From Sphagnum compactum (lineage: Eukaryota > Bryophyta > Sphagnopsida > Sphagnales), in contig OZ234497.1 of NCBI GenBank assembly GCA_965153455.1, positions 7,316,001-7,380,000 on the forward strand: a stretch of 64,000 nt of DNA. The letters are read 5' to 3'. A program made the position numbers and the translations under genes. Below the pieces are notes generated by a model, which worked only from the letters and a program-made list of their open reading frames with translations, did not search any database and was not told the DNA's origin. Position 1 is the stretch's first letter; each line of letters opens with the position of its first letter. Positions 42,000 to 55,796 of the stretch are shown in pieces.

Positions 42000-44900
42000 A
42001 GCCTTGTATAAGCCCTCGATGAATGAGTAGTGGTGGTGATTCGAGGTCGCAATTATTTTATTCAATATTGAACAATTTTCTCATTATGAAGTCATTCAAA
42101 ATTAAAACAAAAAAGTTTAGGGAATTTGGGGTGCACTATTCGTATTCTTAGAAATCCCTCTATGAGTAAGATTTTACAAAGGTGATTTTATGATTTTTAG
42201 ACCTAAGATTGGTGAGACATTTTGGGTTAGTGCAAATTCAATGTAAAAAGCTCATTTTGGAAGGAAAATTTAGTCAAATACCGACCTCACACTAACGCCA
42301 AAAGGGCACCAAACTAAACTAGGACTTTACATTCCTTTTCTCTACACACCCATTTATGCATATGTTATTGAAGAAAATTTTATCCAAAAATATATTTTTT
42401 ATTTCCAAGTTTTATATGTTAAATGTCAAATCTATAATCAATCATATTTGTATATGTTGTTATAAATGTGAACTTTGTTATAATATGAAGAAAATTTAGA
42501 AGATAAGTTGTTTGTACAACCATTGATTATCATTATTTTTTGTCATCTTGTACATTCAACAAATGAAATTGTAATTTAGTCTAATATTTCTTTGAGATTG
42601 AAATACATTTTAAATGTAGTTTATGTATATTAATAATTTTATTTAAATTATTCCCATCAATGTTTGTTTTTTTTTTCAATTTCGTGATGCAGCCTCAATG
42701 TTAATAAAGTGTAAGTTCCATGAGGGCTATGCCATTGTCTTTCCATGTGAGTACTTCAATTAAAAGTGCAAACACACATCATAATCCAAGCATTAGATTA
42801 AGGAAATTGAAATGAAAAAGGAAAGATTCGAGAAAATAATTTTAATATAATGCATACAATTTTGTCCAATATGTTTTCAAGCATCTTTTGACAATCACTT
42901 CTAATTTGGTTAATCCATATATATGTTGTCTAGTAGTGAATATATATTTTAAAACTATCATTCTAAAACCAAATATCATGAAAGGTATATAACAAAAATT
43001 AATGATATATGTTACTAATTTTTCATAAATATCGTCCCAAATATAAAGTTATAAATTTATTGAACATATTTATAAATTATATTTCATCACATTCATTTCC
43101 AAATATTGTGCCTTTTAAAACTTTCAATTTTTTAAAAATTAACTATTTGGAGAATGAAATGTATTTAATAACTATAAACCAAAAAACCATCAAACTTCAC
43201 CAAAATTATCATCAAAACAATGTATCAAATTTCATAAAATTTCACCCAAAATGTCACCAAAATAATGTTCCAAATTCATCAAATTGCACCAAAGTTGTCG
43301 CTAAAATAATGTATCAAAAATCACCAAATGTGTCAATCCCAAAATGACTTCACAACTTTGTGAACATATCACAATCTTGAAACATCACATATTTCCATCT
43401 GTGTGGGGGCAAGTTATCCATAGCTCATTCATGTATTGTAAACCCAAGTGAATTTGTAGTCCTTGCCTAAAGGCCATGTGACAGATGAACTTAGGCCAAG
43501 CTCAATAAACCATATGACAATGTAACCAAATATGGTTAAACAAACATGAAAGTGAATAAAATTAAACATTTTTTTACATTGTTAGCTATTATTGGATGTT
43601 GTGTGTTACCATATCAAAAAAATTACATCTATCATTGTCTACATTTAAAACATACAATAACAATTCTCATGCTTAAGCAATGAATACTCAATTCGTTAAA
43701 ATCTAACACACACAACAAATGAAAATCTATGTTTTACACCCCAATTTGATGTAACCATGTTCAAACATACATGACATGCAAGTGAGGTGCAAGAAACTCA
43801 ACTTGAAAAAATATGAATCTCCTACACCTCCAATGATGATAATACCAACATTGTATGGTTTTTCCTTTTGGAAAGAAACTTCAATCTTGGTTTTGGTTCG
43901 TTCATTGGATGCACATTTTCAATAGTTTATTTTTGAACTTCTAATTTTGGGATCAATTTTAACAAATGGTTACTTCCATGATCCAATTCTTATGGTGGTA
44001 CCACTAAAAGGGTTTTAAGTTGGGTCCAAGTTGCAAGAATTTAAAAACTCGAAACCACCTCCTCCCCCTCACATGTTTAACATTTTAAACCAAAAAACTT
44101 GCCAACACTGGATAGTACCAATTTCAGAATATTTAAAACCCATTTTGCATCAATTCTAACTCATTTTTAAAACTTATGAGTTATTTTGGCTTATTAATTC
44201 ACTCAAATGATCATCACAAATAATTTTGTTGTTGGAGGAATTTAATCAACTTAAACAAATGCAATGCCTAAACATGATTTTATTTTTCATCTTTCAAGTT
44301 ACCATGGCTTTTGGTCAAAATTGTGCACCTTTGCATCTAAGTTTACTTACATTGTTCAAGGTTAATTTTGATCCTTAAATCTAAATAAAATTCAATAGTT
44401 AAACCACACATCAAAATTAGATTATGACATTTGTAATAAATTTTATAATATAAGTATACAAGGTTATTTTAAAAATAGATTGTAAAGGGTTGCCACCATG
44501 TAGTGAAGGTTTCAATGACTTAACTTGTGTTGGTTACTCCAAAATCCACGTGATAATGATTTTTAAAAATAATTTAATCATGAAAATTCTTCTTTTAAAG
44601 ATAAAGGTTCTGAGGGAGACATCATTTGGAAGGAGGTTAAGTGATTGTTTATCATAGAGCCTTGTTTTTTATAGTTGAACAATCTAGAAAAAAATCAAAA
44701 CAATAAAGGTTTCATGTTGTTCATTGAAAAACTAACACAACTTGATGAAAGTTTGATTGAAAATAACAATATTTTTTTAAAAAGCTAGCTCAATGAAATC
44801 TTTGTAGATGAAAAATGTTTTGGAAAATTATAAAAATATTTTATTTGCACACCAATATAGTGTTTTCGATACAACTTAAAGTTTTCAATTGTGTGAAACA

Positions 44901-46280
44901 CTTGGTTTGTATTTGGAATCAGAAAATACATTGGTGTAAACATGGCTCAAATGTAGTTGCATTTTGTTTGCACCATGAAAGTACATTGGGGATGTTCAAC
45001 AACTTATTATTTTGAATTTTGTGAACTACATTATAATTAGACCATAAAGCATGAGAGTAATTGTAATATTTTTACCATTTTAACAACTACTTTTTAAAAA
45101 TTCAAATAAATATGAATCTTTTCAAAAGTAAATGCCAACAATGTTGGAATGGTAGAAACCCGAATTTGAAACACTATAATCAAAACATGTCATTATTTAT
45201 CAACATCAAATCCCTCACAAGCACTACATTTTGTTGTGAATATCACGAACAAGAAGCATAAAATATTTCAAGAAGAAGAAAAACTCTAAAGTTGATATGC
45301 ACTTCAACCAAAGGTGGGATTTTTGTAAATTATTCCCACATTGTAAACCTAGTTAGCTTCACATAAGGACTAGGTATGTATGGTGATTTGTAAGTAATCT
45401 ACAGAATAGATGATGTTATGTACATGCTGATTATTCTTTCAAATTTTTGTAAACTTTCTTTTCACAATTTACATTGAAATCGTTTAAAACAAATTGGTAA
45501 TGTATCTATGTCCCTCATTATCATCCATTTTGGACAAACTAAAATTAAAGTAAAACTAAAATGCCATGAAAATGTTGCATGAGAACGAAAAGTGGAATAA
45601 AGTGTGGGTGTCAACTTGAAAATGCCAAAGGTTGAATGATTAAAAAACAAAAATTTTAATTATCACAACCCAATTATTATGTAACCATATTGAAAATAGG
45701 TATCATTGTTTACCTAACCATGAAATGTACATAATGATAATACCAATTTGGTGATTTCTTTTCATTTCAACTAAAGGCCCAAAATTTTAGAAAATGTTCA
45801 TTTATTGTAAGTAATTCATATGTGTGTGTGAAATAAATGTTGAAATGGTAAAGGTATTACGGTAGTTCATTTTTGGTGAACATTTAAACATCTCAAATCC
45901 ATTATTGTAGAACCTTGGCTATTTCGACATTTCAATGTCAAATATTTAATTTATTTTGAAATTTTCATTTTTCCATTTTTTATTTTTTATTTTAAAATTT
46001 AAAAAAAATACATAAAATTTTTCATTTACTATTTTATAGTACATAGGATGTAAAGCACTATTCATTCATTTTAATCTTCAATTTTTTGAAAACAAGAAAT
46101 AACTTGTGTCAAATTATTTCTTGAACTACCTTCAACTTTCCAAGTCTCTTTTCTCTAAGATTGTGTTAGATTATGTTTTGCTTCTAAATTATGTTTTGAT
46201 ATAAGCAAGATGGAGTGATGTGAACAATTGTTGCAATAATATTTTGTTGCTTTAAAACAAGGATTTTATTGAGTGTTTAA
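42000..46280. other. AT-rich gene desert, left part
   Basis: Low-GC noncoding DNA with frequent stops in every frame. The only structured element I found is the 44-bp repeat near 43.2 kb. No coding motif or RNA gene was seen. Confidence 0.6.
43196..43327. repeat. 44-bp degenerate tandem repeat, 3 copies
   Basis: Units start at 43196, 43240 and 43284 and share the pattern TTCACCAAAA...AAATAATGTATCAAA. They fall in a short open frame that looks fortuitous. Confidence 0.75.
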
Positions 46281-47429
46281 TGAGAGATGGAAAACAAAAA
46301 GTTGCATCAAAATACACTTACTTCTATCTTCAAGAAAGTCGCAAGTGAGGAAAGAAAGAGAATCCCAAGTTCTTATGAAAAACTAACGAGGGCAAGTTTG
46401 TCAAATTGCTTTACAACCCATGGTGATATAAAACCAAACTACATTCACGCACAACTTGGGATTGCCATAAAGAAGACCAAATACAACATGCTGGTACTTA
46501 AAAAGTATCTAGAACTTCAAGTTGATACTTGGTTACCATTTTCAAGAAAATGAGAGAGGCATGTTAACCACTTGCTACCTCCACAATAAAACCCATAGTG
46601 CAAAATTTCTGAATCCTGAAATCATACATGATGCACTTGGAGGTTTCAAGGTCACAAGATAATGGATTCATCAATTTTTGAAACAATACATGAACTAAAA
46701 TTTCAAAATGGGAATAATAACAACAAATAAACTTTCACATGATTGGGATCAACAAGGGTAAAAGATGGGTTATAGGGTTGTTTAACTTGTAAAAACTTGC
46801 AACATTCATGCAGCCCTAGTGGTCAACACTGATCAAAATGGATTTCATACAACCCTAATGGTCTTAGTGACCAAACTAAATTACACCTTATGCCAATAAC
46901 ATGAAAACAGACATGGGAGAATAAGGGTGCAAAACACATGAAGGTATCATGGATTCAGGACAAGAGATAGGTGACATTCATTATTTCATCATTTGCGAAT
47001 GGATTGCTCTTGGGTGCAAATGGGCTAATATGAGCCATTGGCGCCCCCTTAGGTGACTGCTTTTGGGGGGAATATTCTTAAAGTATTTTCAAAAAATCTT
47101 GAAAAAAACATTTGTAAATTTTTTTAAAAAAAAATTGTACTATTTTGTTAAGGTTTGTGTTAAAATTTTGCTTGAAATATGTTATTTTCAAAGCTTTTCA
47201 AGTCCATTTTCAAGTTTTTTTATTGTTTAAAAATAATAATCATAAGTCTTTTTACACTACTTTTGAAGGTCCAAATGTTAATGAAATAATTTCATATTTT
47301 GGAAATTTATTCAATAAGATATTATATTTGATAATGTGCAAAAAAATTAACTTATTTTCAAGTTAAAATTCTTTTTAAATTTGTTTGGCATAAAAAACAT
47401 AAAATTAAGCAATGGTTATGCCTACTTTT
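46280..47429. other. AT-rich region, no supported gene
   Basis: One open frame of 88 codons (46287-46553) has Lys-rich content and no recognised motif. It may belong to the same decayed transposon that follows. Nothing else was seen. Confidence 0.4.
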
Positions 47430-47870
47430 GGCTCCTATTAGAATAATCACACCCTCTTACCCCCTCAAGTTGTCTTTACAAACACCATGTATAGAACACT
47501 ACCCCAAAACAATGAAGGAAAATTCATGTGCATCAACTATGGATGGGATTTCACCTTTAGTGAAAATCGTTGGTCAACCTTTGAAACCACAAAAAGATTT
47601 GTTCACAAAATTCAACTCCAAATCTACATTCACAAATTAAACAATTAAGTTTGCTAAAACATTTGAAAATGGTATGGTTGTTGGGTTGTTGGTATGTACA
47701 CAAGAACAAGGAGTTTCTAAAATGGATGAAAAAATATCACCCCAACACTTTGGTCATCTTCATACCAACAAATTGCACAAGTGAACTACAACTTGCAAAT
47801 GTGGTTTTACAACAACCACTAAAGCATACATTCAAAGTTGAATTCAATACGTGGACTAATCATTAAAGAG
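47430..47870 (+). pseudogene. DDE-superfamily (pogo/DDE_1-like) transposase relic
   Basis: In one frame near 47555-47630 there is a segment resembling the region before the second catalytic strand (ENRWSTFETTKRF). In another frame, 47651-47866, MVWLLGCWYVHKNKEFLKWM is followed by FIPTNCTSELQLANVVLQQP. This resembles the DDE_1 pattern in which Trp-Ser-x-His precedes an [FV]-[VI]-P-x-x-[CT]-T-[SG] strand and a [DN]-V-x-[LI]-Q-x-P-[FL]-K motif. The frame shifts and the Asp-to-Asn-like change mark a dead copy. Family assignment is from motif memory and is moderate. Confidence 0.5.
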
Positions 47871-49560
47871 TAGATTGACAATGGGCAAAAACCATGTGTT
47901 GATTTCAAAATGAGTAACCGCAAACCAAGAATTGTAGCTAGTTGCATCTTGCATAGATGAAGGTGAAGGAAACAAAGATCATGATTGTGAAGGGATGTGT
48001 TCACGAATAAAAATATCTAAACTAGTTAATTCCATAGGCCTCTTAATAAGTTTTAATTACTAGTGGTAGATTTACCGTCCCTTACCCAAGGGGTGAAGCT
48101 AATGGGATTAGGTAGCCCGGGTTACTAAATGGTTGGGGGTACTCCACCCAATCATCTAAAAGATTTTTAGGAAAGATTAACATAAGGGCCCTATTTTCTA
48201 GGGGTCAATGTGGGCCTTGTGTGGTATGTGGGAAGAGGGACAAGAGAAAATAAAAAAGGATGGGGAGATTCATTCGATATTTTGGGGGAATGGGACAATT
48301 TGGGAATGTAAGACTTTCATGGAAAGGGATGCATGGAATGGAAAAAGATGTATGTATTTTGTGTGTGATTTTAATGGAAGATGGTTGAAGGACTTGAATT
48401 TTGTGTTATATGACTATTCTATTAAGTGAAGAAGGTAGAGTAGTTGCTAATATGCAAGTAGGATGTTTCATTGAGTTAGTAGTTTTTTATTTCTTTTAGG
48501 ACATAAAGTAACAAGGCTTAACCATTGGTAGCCTTTGGATAGTTAAGCTATTAGCTACCATTGGAAGGTAGCAACTAGTCCTTGATGGTAGAAAACAAAG
48601 GAAAGGAAGATCAATAAAGAGCCGCCTACAAATTGAAAGGTACCTCTGTAGATAGTAAGTAAAATCTAGGAAGGCAATAGTGGGGTTTAAGGTTTAGACA
48701 ATAAAAAACATAGGCGGGATTTCATGAGGTGTTATAGGTGGTAGGAAGAAACACTGGAAGACCTACATGTGTAAAAAAGGAAGGATAATAGTGGTAGAAA
48801 GTCGAAAGACCCTACTAGGCAACATCGAGGGCATTGAAAGTACTACATGACCACATAAGGTAGTTACTATCGGTATCTAACTATTTTTCATGTTGTTATT
48901 TTCTACTTAGTTCCTTCTACTTCCTAGATTTAATTTGTCATAGGAAGGTAGGTCTGTTCTTGGACAATAACCCTTTATTTTCCTCATTTATCTTTGTAAC
49001 CTATTATTCGAATAATTATAGTAAAGTAAGATAGTGAAGGTAATACTCATGAAGAGTAATAATGTGTTGACCTTCTCCCCCTGGTTTTACCTCTTAAAGG
49101 ATGATAATGATCAAGGGCCGTAATTTCACCCCTTAACATGATAAGATAAGATAGGAATCATAAGAGCATTTGGAACTGAGTTCCAACTTCCTACATTGGA
49201 AACCAATACTATTACATTGTTGTTCAAAACCACTTAAGGAATTGAAAAATAAATGGAAGAATATTTGGATGTAAACCCAACATTTCCAATATCAACAATC
49301 ATGGAAGAATGTTTGCAAGAGAATTTTGTATTAGTTTAGTCATCTATAAATCCAAGCACATCAATATCACAATTGCAGAAATTGGCTAGGAAACAGAAAA
49401 CAATATGAAAAGTTGCAATGTCAAAATTATTTACTATAATATTTTTGTCAAAATTTGCATGGTAGGTATTTTCCTTTCAAATTACCTTTGGATGATGTTT
49501 CTAATCACATACAAATACAAATACAACATTAGATCTTGAATCAATTCGAATTAAAGTTGA
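47871..49560. other. Intergenic region, probable repeat debris
   Basis: A mixed-GC stretch, with 48050-49180 visibly richer in G than its surroundings. It contains no domain I recognise. The frame at 48208-48429 is Trp/Gly-rich but unassigned. Confidence 0.4.
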
Positions 49561-49699
49561 TATTGTATCTATCGCATTACAACATTTTCAATCTGATGGC
49601 CAATCTTGGCTGAAAAACTTTTGATCACATCTAAAATCCAAGAACTAAAGGATTGATTTTGTGTGCAAATGGATTTTTTGTGGAGCTTAAGAATGATAG

Positions 49700-49810
49700 A
49701 TTCTCTCATCTTGAAATCAAAGTTCAACTTGTCAGTTAAGGCAAGTAGAAAAATAGATTTGCCAACATTTGGAGGACCCAACACCAAAATCATCATGCCC
49801 ACAAATTTGT
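49700..49810 (-). pseudogene. ABCG/PDR transporter fragment (first Walker A region)
   Basis: On the minus strand the segment GMMILVLGPPNVGKSIFLLA continues with LTDKLNFDFK. It matches the block in plant PDR-type ABCG transporters that reads LLLGPPxSGKTTLLLALAGKLD. Only about 35 residues are recognisable; the exons that should flank it upstream and downstream are absent or unrecognisable, and no GHxxxEFVP motif follows. It is best read as a captured or dead gene fragment. Confidence 0.5.
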
Positions 49811-52015
49811 AACAAACAAGCAACAGAAACTAAATCTTGATTTGAGAAGTATTGTTGTGAGGCCAATTACTAAACACTAGTGGAGTTGTTCTTACACATG
49901 TTGGGGTGTTTGAAGTCAAAACAATAATGCCTACAAAACAGCTGATAATTGTTACTTTATGAGCTCCTTTATAAGCCATTACCAAGCACACTAAAACATC
50001 CAACATGGAATGTATAGACATGAATGTAAATGACATTTCTACACGGCAAAAAAAATGTAGCAATTCTAAAAGTATAAATTTGTAATCACACATCATGTAG
50101 ACATACCTAAGATCTACTAATCCAAATTGAACATTTGAACCAATACCAAATTCTCCTCATGTATTGGCCTCAAATTGAATCAAATCAACCATAGCATCCA
50201 AGGTAGTGCCAAACATAGTTGTAGCAAGGGTAGCTACCAAAGCCTATCTCAAAGCTCATGATTATTGCAACCCCTCTTTACCTCCCATTTGTAGTTTTAA
50301 AAGCAAACTACTTTTTGCTTCCACACAAATCAACCCTTTCTTCCCTCCTCCAATACATAATTATCACAACTCAACATTCAATAAGAGTAAACAAACATCA
50401 AATAACAATCCACATAGGCTTGAAGCAATTGAACTCATAATAAGCTTTTATGTTTGGTCACTTGCATTTAGCTTTGAGCAGAACCCATTGGATTGGAAAG
50501 CAACAATAGACCCAACTACTAGTAAACTAAAAAACAAACACAAACAAAAGAAAAACACGAAAATCGTACCTAAACCAGCTTTGGTGGATACATACTTGTT
50601 GTGTCACTTGCACCAACACCACCAACATGGTTCTATCATCACCTGATGCCTCGCACACGCATGTGACTAGCCCCTTAGACCTTTTTTTTTGCACATGAGC
50701 TCATGGGCCATTAATGACGAATTGTGGAATTGCCGATGAACTTGCCAGACATAATCACCCCAAGTTTACAAGGGACAACATGCGTTCCAACAATGACACA
50801 AATGCTCCCGACATCCATCTCGAAGGTTTTGTTTTATCGTGTTGTGTTTAAAGTTGATTACCTCGGCACTGTGGATCCTAACTCTGTGGAGCTTCATAAT
50901 TTACATCACCAAGTGATCTATTCTGAAGCATCTGTTGGTGAATGGAAGGTCAAATCTACAACAATGATTTGCTTCTTTTTTATCCTTTTTCCCAAGCAAA
51001 TATCCATGCTTGTCACCCATCGATGATTCACAAAAAGCCAGAGACCAAAAGCTTCGGAAACACAAATCTTCATCAATACGGGCCAAATCAAAACTTATTG
51101 AAACCAAATTGCTCCAAAAAATCTCTTCTACCAAGTGTCATCCACATCCTTGCTTGATTCATGGCCTTAAATCCCATTTACACAAAACATTTAAGTAGTT
51201 TACAATGTTCGAAAGTTTCGGCATTACAAAAATTCAGCACTTGTCAGTTTAGGGTTTCAAAAAAATTGACGAGTATTGATTATTAATTATTGAAAATTTT
51301 GGTGATTTTAAATTTGAATTATTTAACACCAAAACAACTAAGGTACTATGATACTAAACTTATTTTTCATAAAAGGAATAAAGTTATGGAAAGTCATTAG
51401 ACCAATTTTTGTCATATTGTGAGCGGATGGGATGAAAGGAAAAAACATAATTGCTTGGGAATTAAAGTTGAATATTTTAGTTAGGTTTTGTGGAATGAAA
51501 ATTTACATTTTAATTTCAAACATATTGTTCAAATTTGTGAATTAAATTACAACAAGATTATTAAATCATTCAAACTAATGAATTCGAGACTTTTGTTACA
51601 TGATTAATTTAAATCCTTTTGCATTATAAATTATTAATGGTTTCTTTAAATTAGGTTGTAATTGTGATCATAGTTATTGTGTGTGATTGTGACCATAAAA
51701 ACCCAAGGGAATTAAAACCTTTGACATATGGCCTTGTTTCTTGTAAGGATAGTCATTTTCCATTGTCGAAAGTTGTAATTATGTTGAAAATATGTAATTA
51801 ACCATGTTAGGAACTTTGGAAAAACATATTTTCATTAAAAAAAATGACATTTCATGTTGAATAATAATTTGATTCATAGCTTCTATAATTGGTCAAAGTT
51901 TGACTTGAATAATTATGAAATGACTATGCACACACTAATTAAAAACATTGTTACAAAAGTGGGGTGTAGTTCATTAGCTTAAATCATTATGGGACCTTAA
52001 AAGTGAAATAAATTC
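49811..52015. other. Intergenic region, unassigned
   Basis: A slightly GC-richer patch at about 50640-51170 holds open frames of up to 100 codons (50724-51026) with no recognised motif. The rest is AT-rich. No gene is supported. Confidence 0.4.
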
Positions 52016-52019
52016 ATTA

Positions 52020-53430
52020 CATTTTAGTGATTTCACCTTAGTTTAAATTATTTCATTATAATATTATTATGTAAACATAATGTTTCATTACTAGTTGACA
52101 TAATTCCCTATTATACTTTATTATAGTAAATAATTTTTATTCTATGTTATTTTAAATACATTATATATGTTACTTTATGATATACCCTATATTATTGTAT
52201 GTTACTTTAGTTATTCTAACTTATATTTTATGTTATTATATGTTATTATAAATTAATATATCCTAAATTCTTATACATTATTTTACCTTAAGGTATCATA
52301 GTTAACTTATTATAGGTTTAAAAGTTATTTAAAATTAAATTATTCAACTAACCTTAGACTATACCTTAGGTTATTTTATTTTAAATTAATATATGTTATT
52401 TCAAGTTATTTTATCCTAAGTATAATAACTTAAAATAATATAAAATATGATATAATGACCTAAGGTAAAATAACCTAACATAGCCAATAAAAACCTATGA
52501 ATTTTTTAAAAATAACATACAATAAAATAACTACTAATAGCCACAAATATAATAAGCATCAATAGCCACCAATATAATAACCGTAAATAACCATAAATTA
52601 AATAATCACTAAGAATAGAATAACCAGAATAACCACCAACAAAATAACCACTAATGGCCTATAATGTAATAGTCAACAATAACAACCAATAAAATAACCA
52701 CCAATAACCATTAATAAAATAGCCACCAAATAGCCACTGATATAATATCCACCAATATAATATCCATCAATAACCATTAATAACCTATAGTAATTTAACA
52801 TATAATAACCACTAATAAAATAACTGTTAGTAGTCATTAATAAAATAATCACGAATAGCAATTAATAGAATATCCACCAATAACCATTAATAAAATAACC
52901 ACTATAACCACTAATAGCCAATAATAGAATAACCATTAATAACCACTAATAGCCATATATTGGAATTGCTTAGAATTGCCAAAAATAATATAGGGTGAAA
53001 TAATCTATAATAGATAAAAGTAATTTAAAGTGAAATAGCCTACAATAGCATGAGGTGAAATAACTTTCAATAACAAAAAAAATCAACAATAGCCTCACAT
53101 AATCGAAAATAACCTAAGATGAAATAATTTAGAATAACCAAAAGTAACTTACAATAGCTACATGTAGCCTAAAGTGAAAGAATTTACAATAATAATAAAA
53201 CATAAAATAATTTAAAAAACTTACAATAGCTAAAAATGGCCTAAAATGAAATAGGTTTAAATACCTTTAAAATTTTAAAATAGACAAAAGTAACTTAGAA
53301 TAACAAAAAATAACCTGGGGTGAAATAGCCAAAAGTTATTGAAAATAGTCATAAATAACCATAAATAATGTAGGGTGAAATAATTTAAGTTAGTGAAAAG
53401 TAACCCAATAATAATTTAAAATAGCTTAAC
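52020..53430. repeat. Strand-switching degenerate A/T array
   Basis: From about 52020 to 52430 the plus strand is built of T-rich words such as GTTATTTTA and TTATATGTTATT. From about 52430 to 53430 it is built of their complements, such as AAAATAACC and AATAACCACTAATAG, repeated dozens of times with variation. The two halves therefore form an imperfect large-scale inverted array with its pivot near 52430. Confidence 0.75.
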
Positions 53431-54790
53431 ATAAGTAATATTATTATATTAGTAAAAATCTTATTCATTTATTAAACATTTTTTTTAAAAAAATAAATGG
53501 TCATTGAAATGTTATTTAATAATGATATCTAAAAAAAATTTGTTCAAATGATTTTACACTTTCAAAAAAGAAAATGTAATTATGTACATTATTGAATTTT
53601 TTTAAAAAGTAAAATCGAATCATTTCATTTGGACAAAATCTAAATAAAATATGAATTTTTCAAAGTTTATGTTTTTGTAATGTTTAAAATGAAATATTTG
53701 AAAAATAAAATGCAAATTATCACAACAAGTGAAATGATTTGATGGTAAGGGTGTTTGCCTCCATTCTAAAGGTCAAAAGATTAAACCTCACAAGTGGTGT
53801 GTGCATGGTTAATAGTGGTAAGTTGATTGAATATTTTTTTATCTAATTTTTTAGAGTAGGTGCTTAGATTGATTACGTGATCTACGTACCTAGGTTAGGT
53901 TTTTAACCTAGCCTAAGTAGTGACACATGTCAATAACTCATAGGCTGAAAATCATGAAATCATCAATAATATTATATATTAAATAATTTAAATATAATTG
54001 ATTTATGTGTTACTTAGTTAATTAACTAACAAGTGAATGGTTTGGTAAATTTGTATTTCACTTGAGAGTTACATTGTCTCGCTAAGTACTAGTGAACCAA
54101 TTCACTATCTTTAACAACTGGTCCTTGTTCACTAGGGGGTTGACAAGTTTCACCATGGTAAAAATGTCCAAATTCACTCAAAATCTACATAATTTAAATG
54201 TAATCACTATCAGAAAATGATGTATCAACAATTATATATACAATTAGTTTTGAAATGCAAGCAACATTTGCAATTAAATTCCATGCATTTGCAAATGACA
54301 AGTCGTGGGTGATAACTAGTTGTAAATGATAATACATATTTATTATACATGTTCATCAATTATAATATAATATATGGTGGTTGCCCCTACAACTACCTAC
54401 AATTATTTTGGTCATCATTTTTGCAACTTATGTTTACAAGTCATCCATGAACACATGACAACAATTTTAAATTACCTACCTACCCACCTAAACCACATGG
54501 CACTTAAGTTAGGTTAAACCTAGGCCACCTAGTTTAAGCCAATGCCCTAATAACCTTTTTAACACCTAAACTATACCTAACCTTAAGCCACCTAGGCTAA
54601 GCTTAAACCTATACCATGTGGCACGTAATGAAGAGAATCCTATTTAATTTCATTTTGGGTTTAATCTTTGTACAATCAAGTCTTTTTTATTGGTTCATCC
54701 CAAATCGCACTTGCATTTTAATGTTTTATGTGTGTTCTCAAATTATAGTCATAGGTTAGGGTGTGCATTTTATTAATGATGTGATCAAGC
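53431..54790. other. AT-rich region, no gene seen
   Basis: AT-rich noncoding DNA. The stretch at about 54480-54620 repeats words such as CCTAGGC, AACCTA and CCACCTA, giving a weak CCTA-rich patch. No coding motif was seen. Confidence 0.5.
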
Positions 54791-54799
54791 ATTTAAAAC

Positions 54800-55440
54800 A
54801 TATCATTTCTTATTGAAACATGTTAGTTCCACTACTTATTATCCATAGGGGAATGGTTAGGCAAAGTCCATTACCAAGATGTTGGGAATGTTGATGACTA
54901 AGTTGGTCAGTGAAAATAAAGTGGATTGGGATGAACATTTACCAACAAGTTTGTTTTCTTACATAACATCATACAAAGTAGGTACAAGATACACATCATA
55001 CCAACTTGTTTATAGATCAATTACATCCTTTAATGCCTACAAAATATATATTGCTAGTAATCAATCGTGACCACATTGAAGGGAACCCTGTAAGGGTTTT
55101 AACAAATAGAGCCTTAGAATTAAAGAAATTGCATGAAGACATATTGCAATTTGAGGTTAAATTCAGAAACATAGCAATGGAATAGGGCTTTGTGGAGTCA
55201 ATAGAATAATAGGGAAAAACAATTTCAAATTTAACGATTTTGTTTTGTGGGTTCTATAAGGTAGTAAGTCACATCTTGGGAAGTTTATTAGGAAGTGGTT
55301 TGGACCCTATAGAGTGCAATATGTGTTGCATAATAATACAATGTTATTAATAACATTTATTAACTTTGAACCAAATCTAGTGTTGGTCAATATTAACAAG
55401 TTGAAATAGTACAAATTCATTGAATTTAATGTATAAGATT
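54800..55440 (+). mobile_element. Ty3/Gypsy retrotransposon relic: 3' part of integrase
   Basis: Across several frames and stops the translation follows the integrase C-terminal half of plant Gypsy elements. A decayed segment resembling the HSTxYYPQGNGQAES block is followed by MLTKLVSENK-like and VDWDEHLPTSLFSY, then a KVGTxYTxYQLVY block, and finally GKFIRKWFGPYRVQY and VLVNINKLK from the post-integrase region. At least six in-frame stops or shifts show that it is inactive. Reverse transcriptase and RNase H were not found upstream within the window. Confidence 0.8.
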
Positions 55441-55502
55441 TTGAAGCATAGACACTTGTATACTAGGAAGAAACAGAGACAATAGACCAATCATAGAAAG
55501 GA

Positions 55503-55796
55503 GTGGCGAATGACATCAAGACATATGAAGATAGAGATGATGAAGTGGTGACACGTCGACCACGGATTGAAGTTGACAAATTGGCGGTCACAACTCCAAA
55601 AGAATCAATTGATTCAACAATTCAATTGATTGACTATATTGATGAGTTGGGACATATTTTAATACACATGGCGAAAAACACAAGGGATGAATGGATAGGT
55701 GGTTGCAATTGTACAAGGATGAATGAAGGAAGGAACAATACATTTGGACCATTAATGTATGAAAAGGACGTTAGTTACTTCCAAGTGGAAATATAA
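55503..55796 (+). pseudogene. Uninterrupted 97-codon open frame, tail of the Gypsy polyprotein
   Basis: The frame follows the integrase relic and contains acidic TYEDRDDEVVTRRPRIEVDK, a repeated Ile/Asp segment (TIQLIDYIDELGHILIHM) and CNCTRMNEGRNNTFGP. I recognise no domain. Its position just downstream of post-integrase sequence suggests the C-terminal tail of the polyprotein. That it stays open while the integrase is broken may be chance. Confidence 0.4.

Noticed and set aside
50206-50646. 146-codon open frame
   Set aside because: Composition is Asn/His/Thr-rich as expected from AT-rich DNA and no motif is present.
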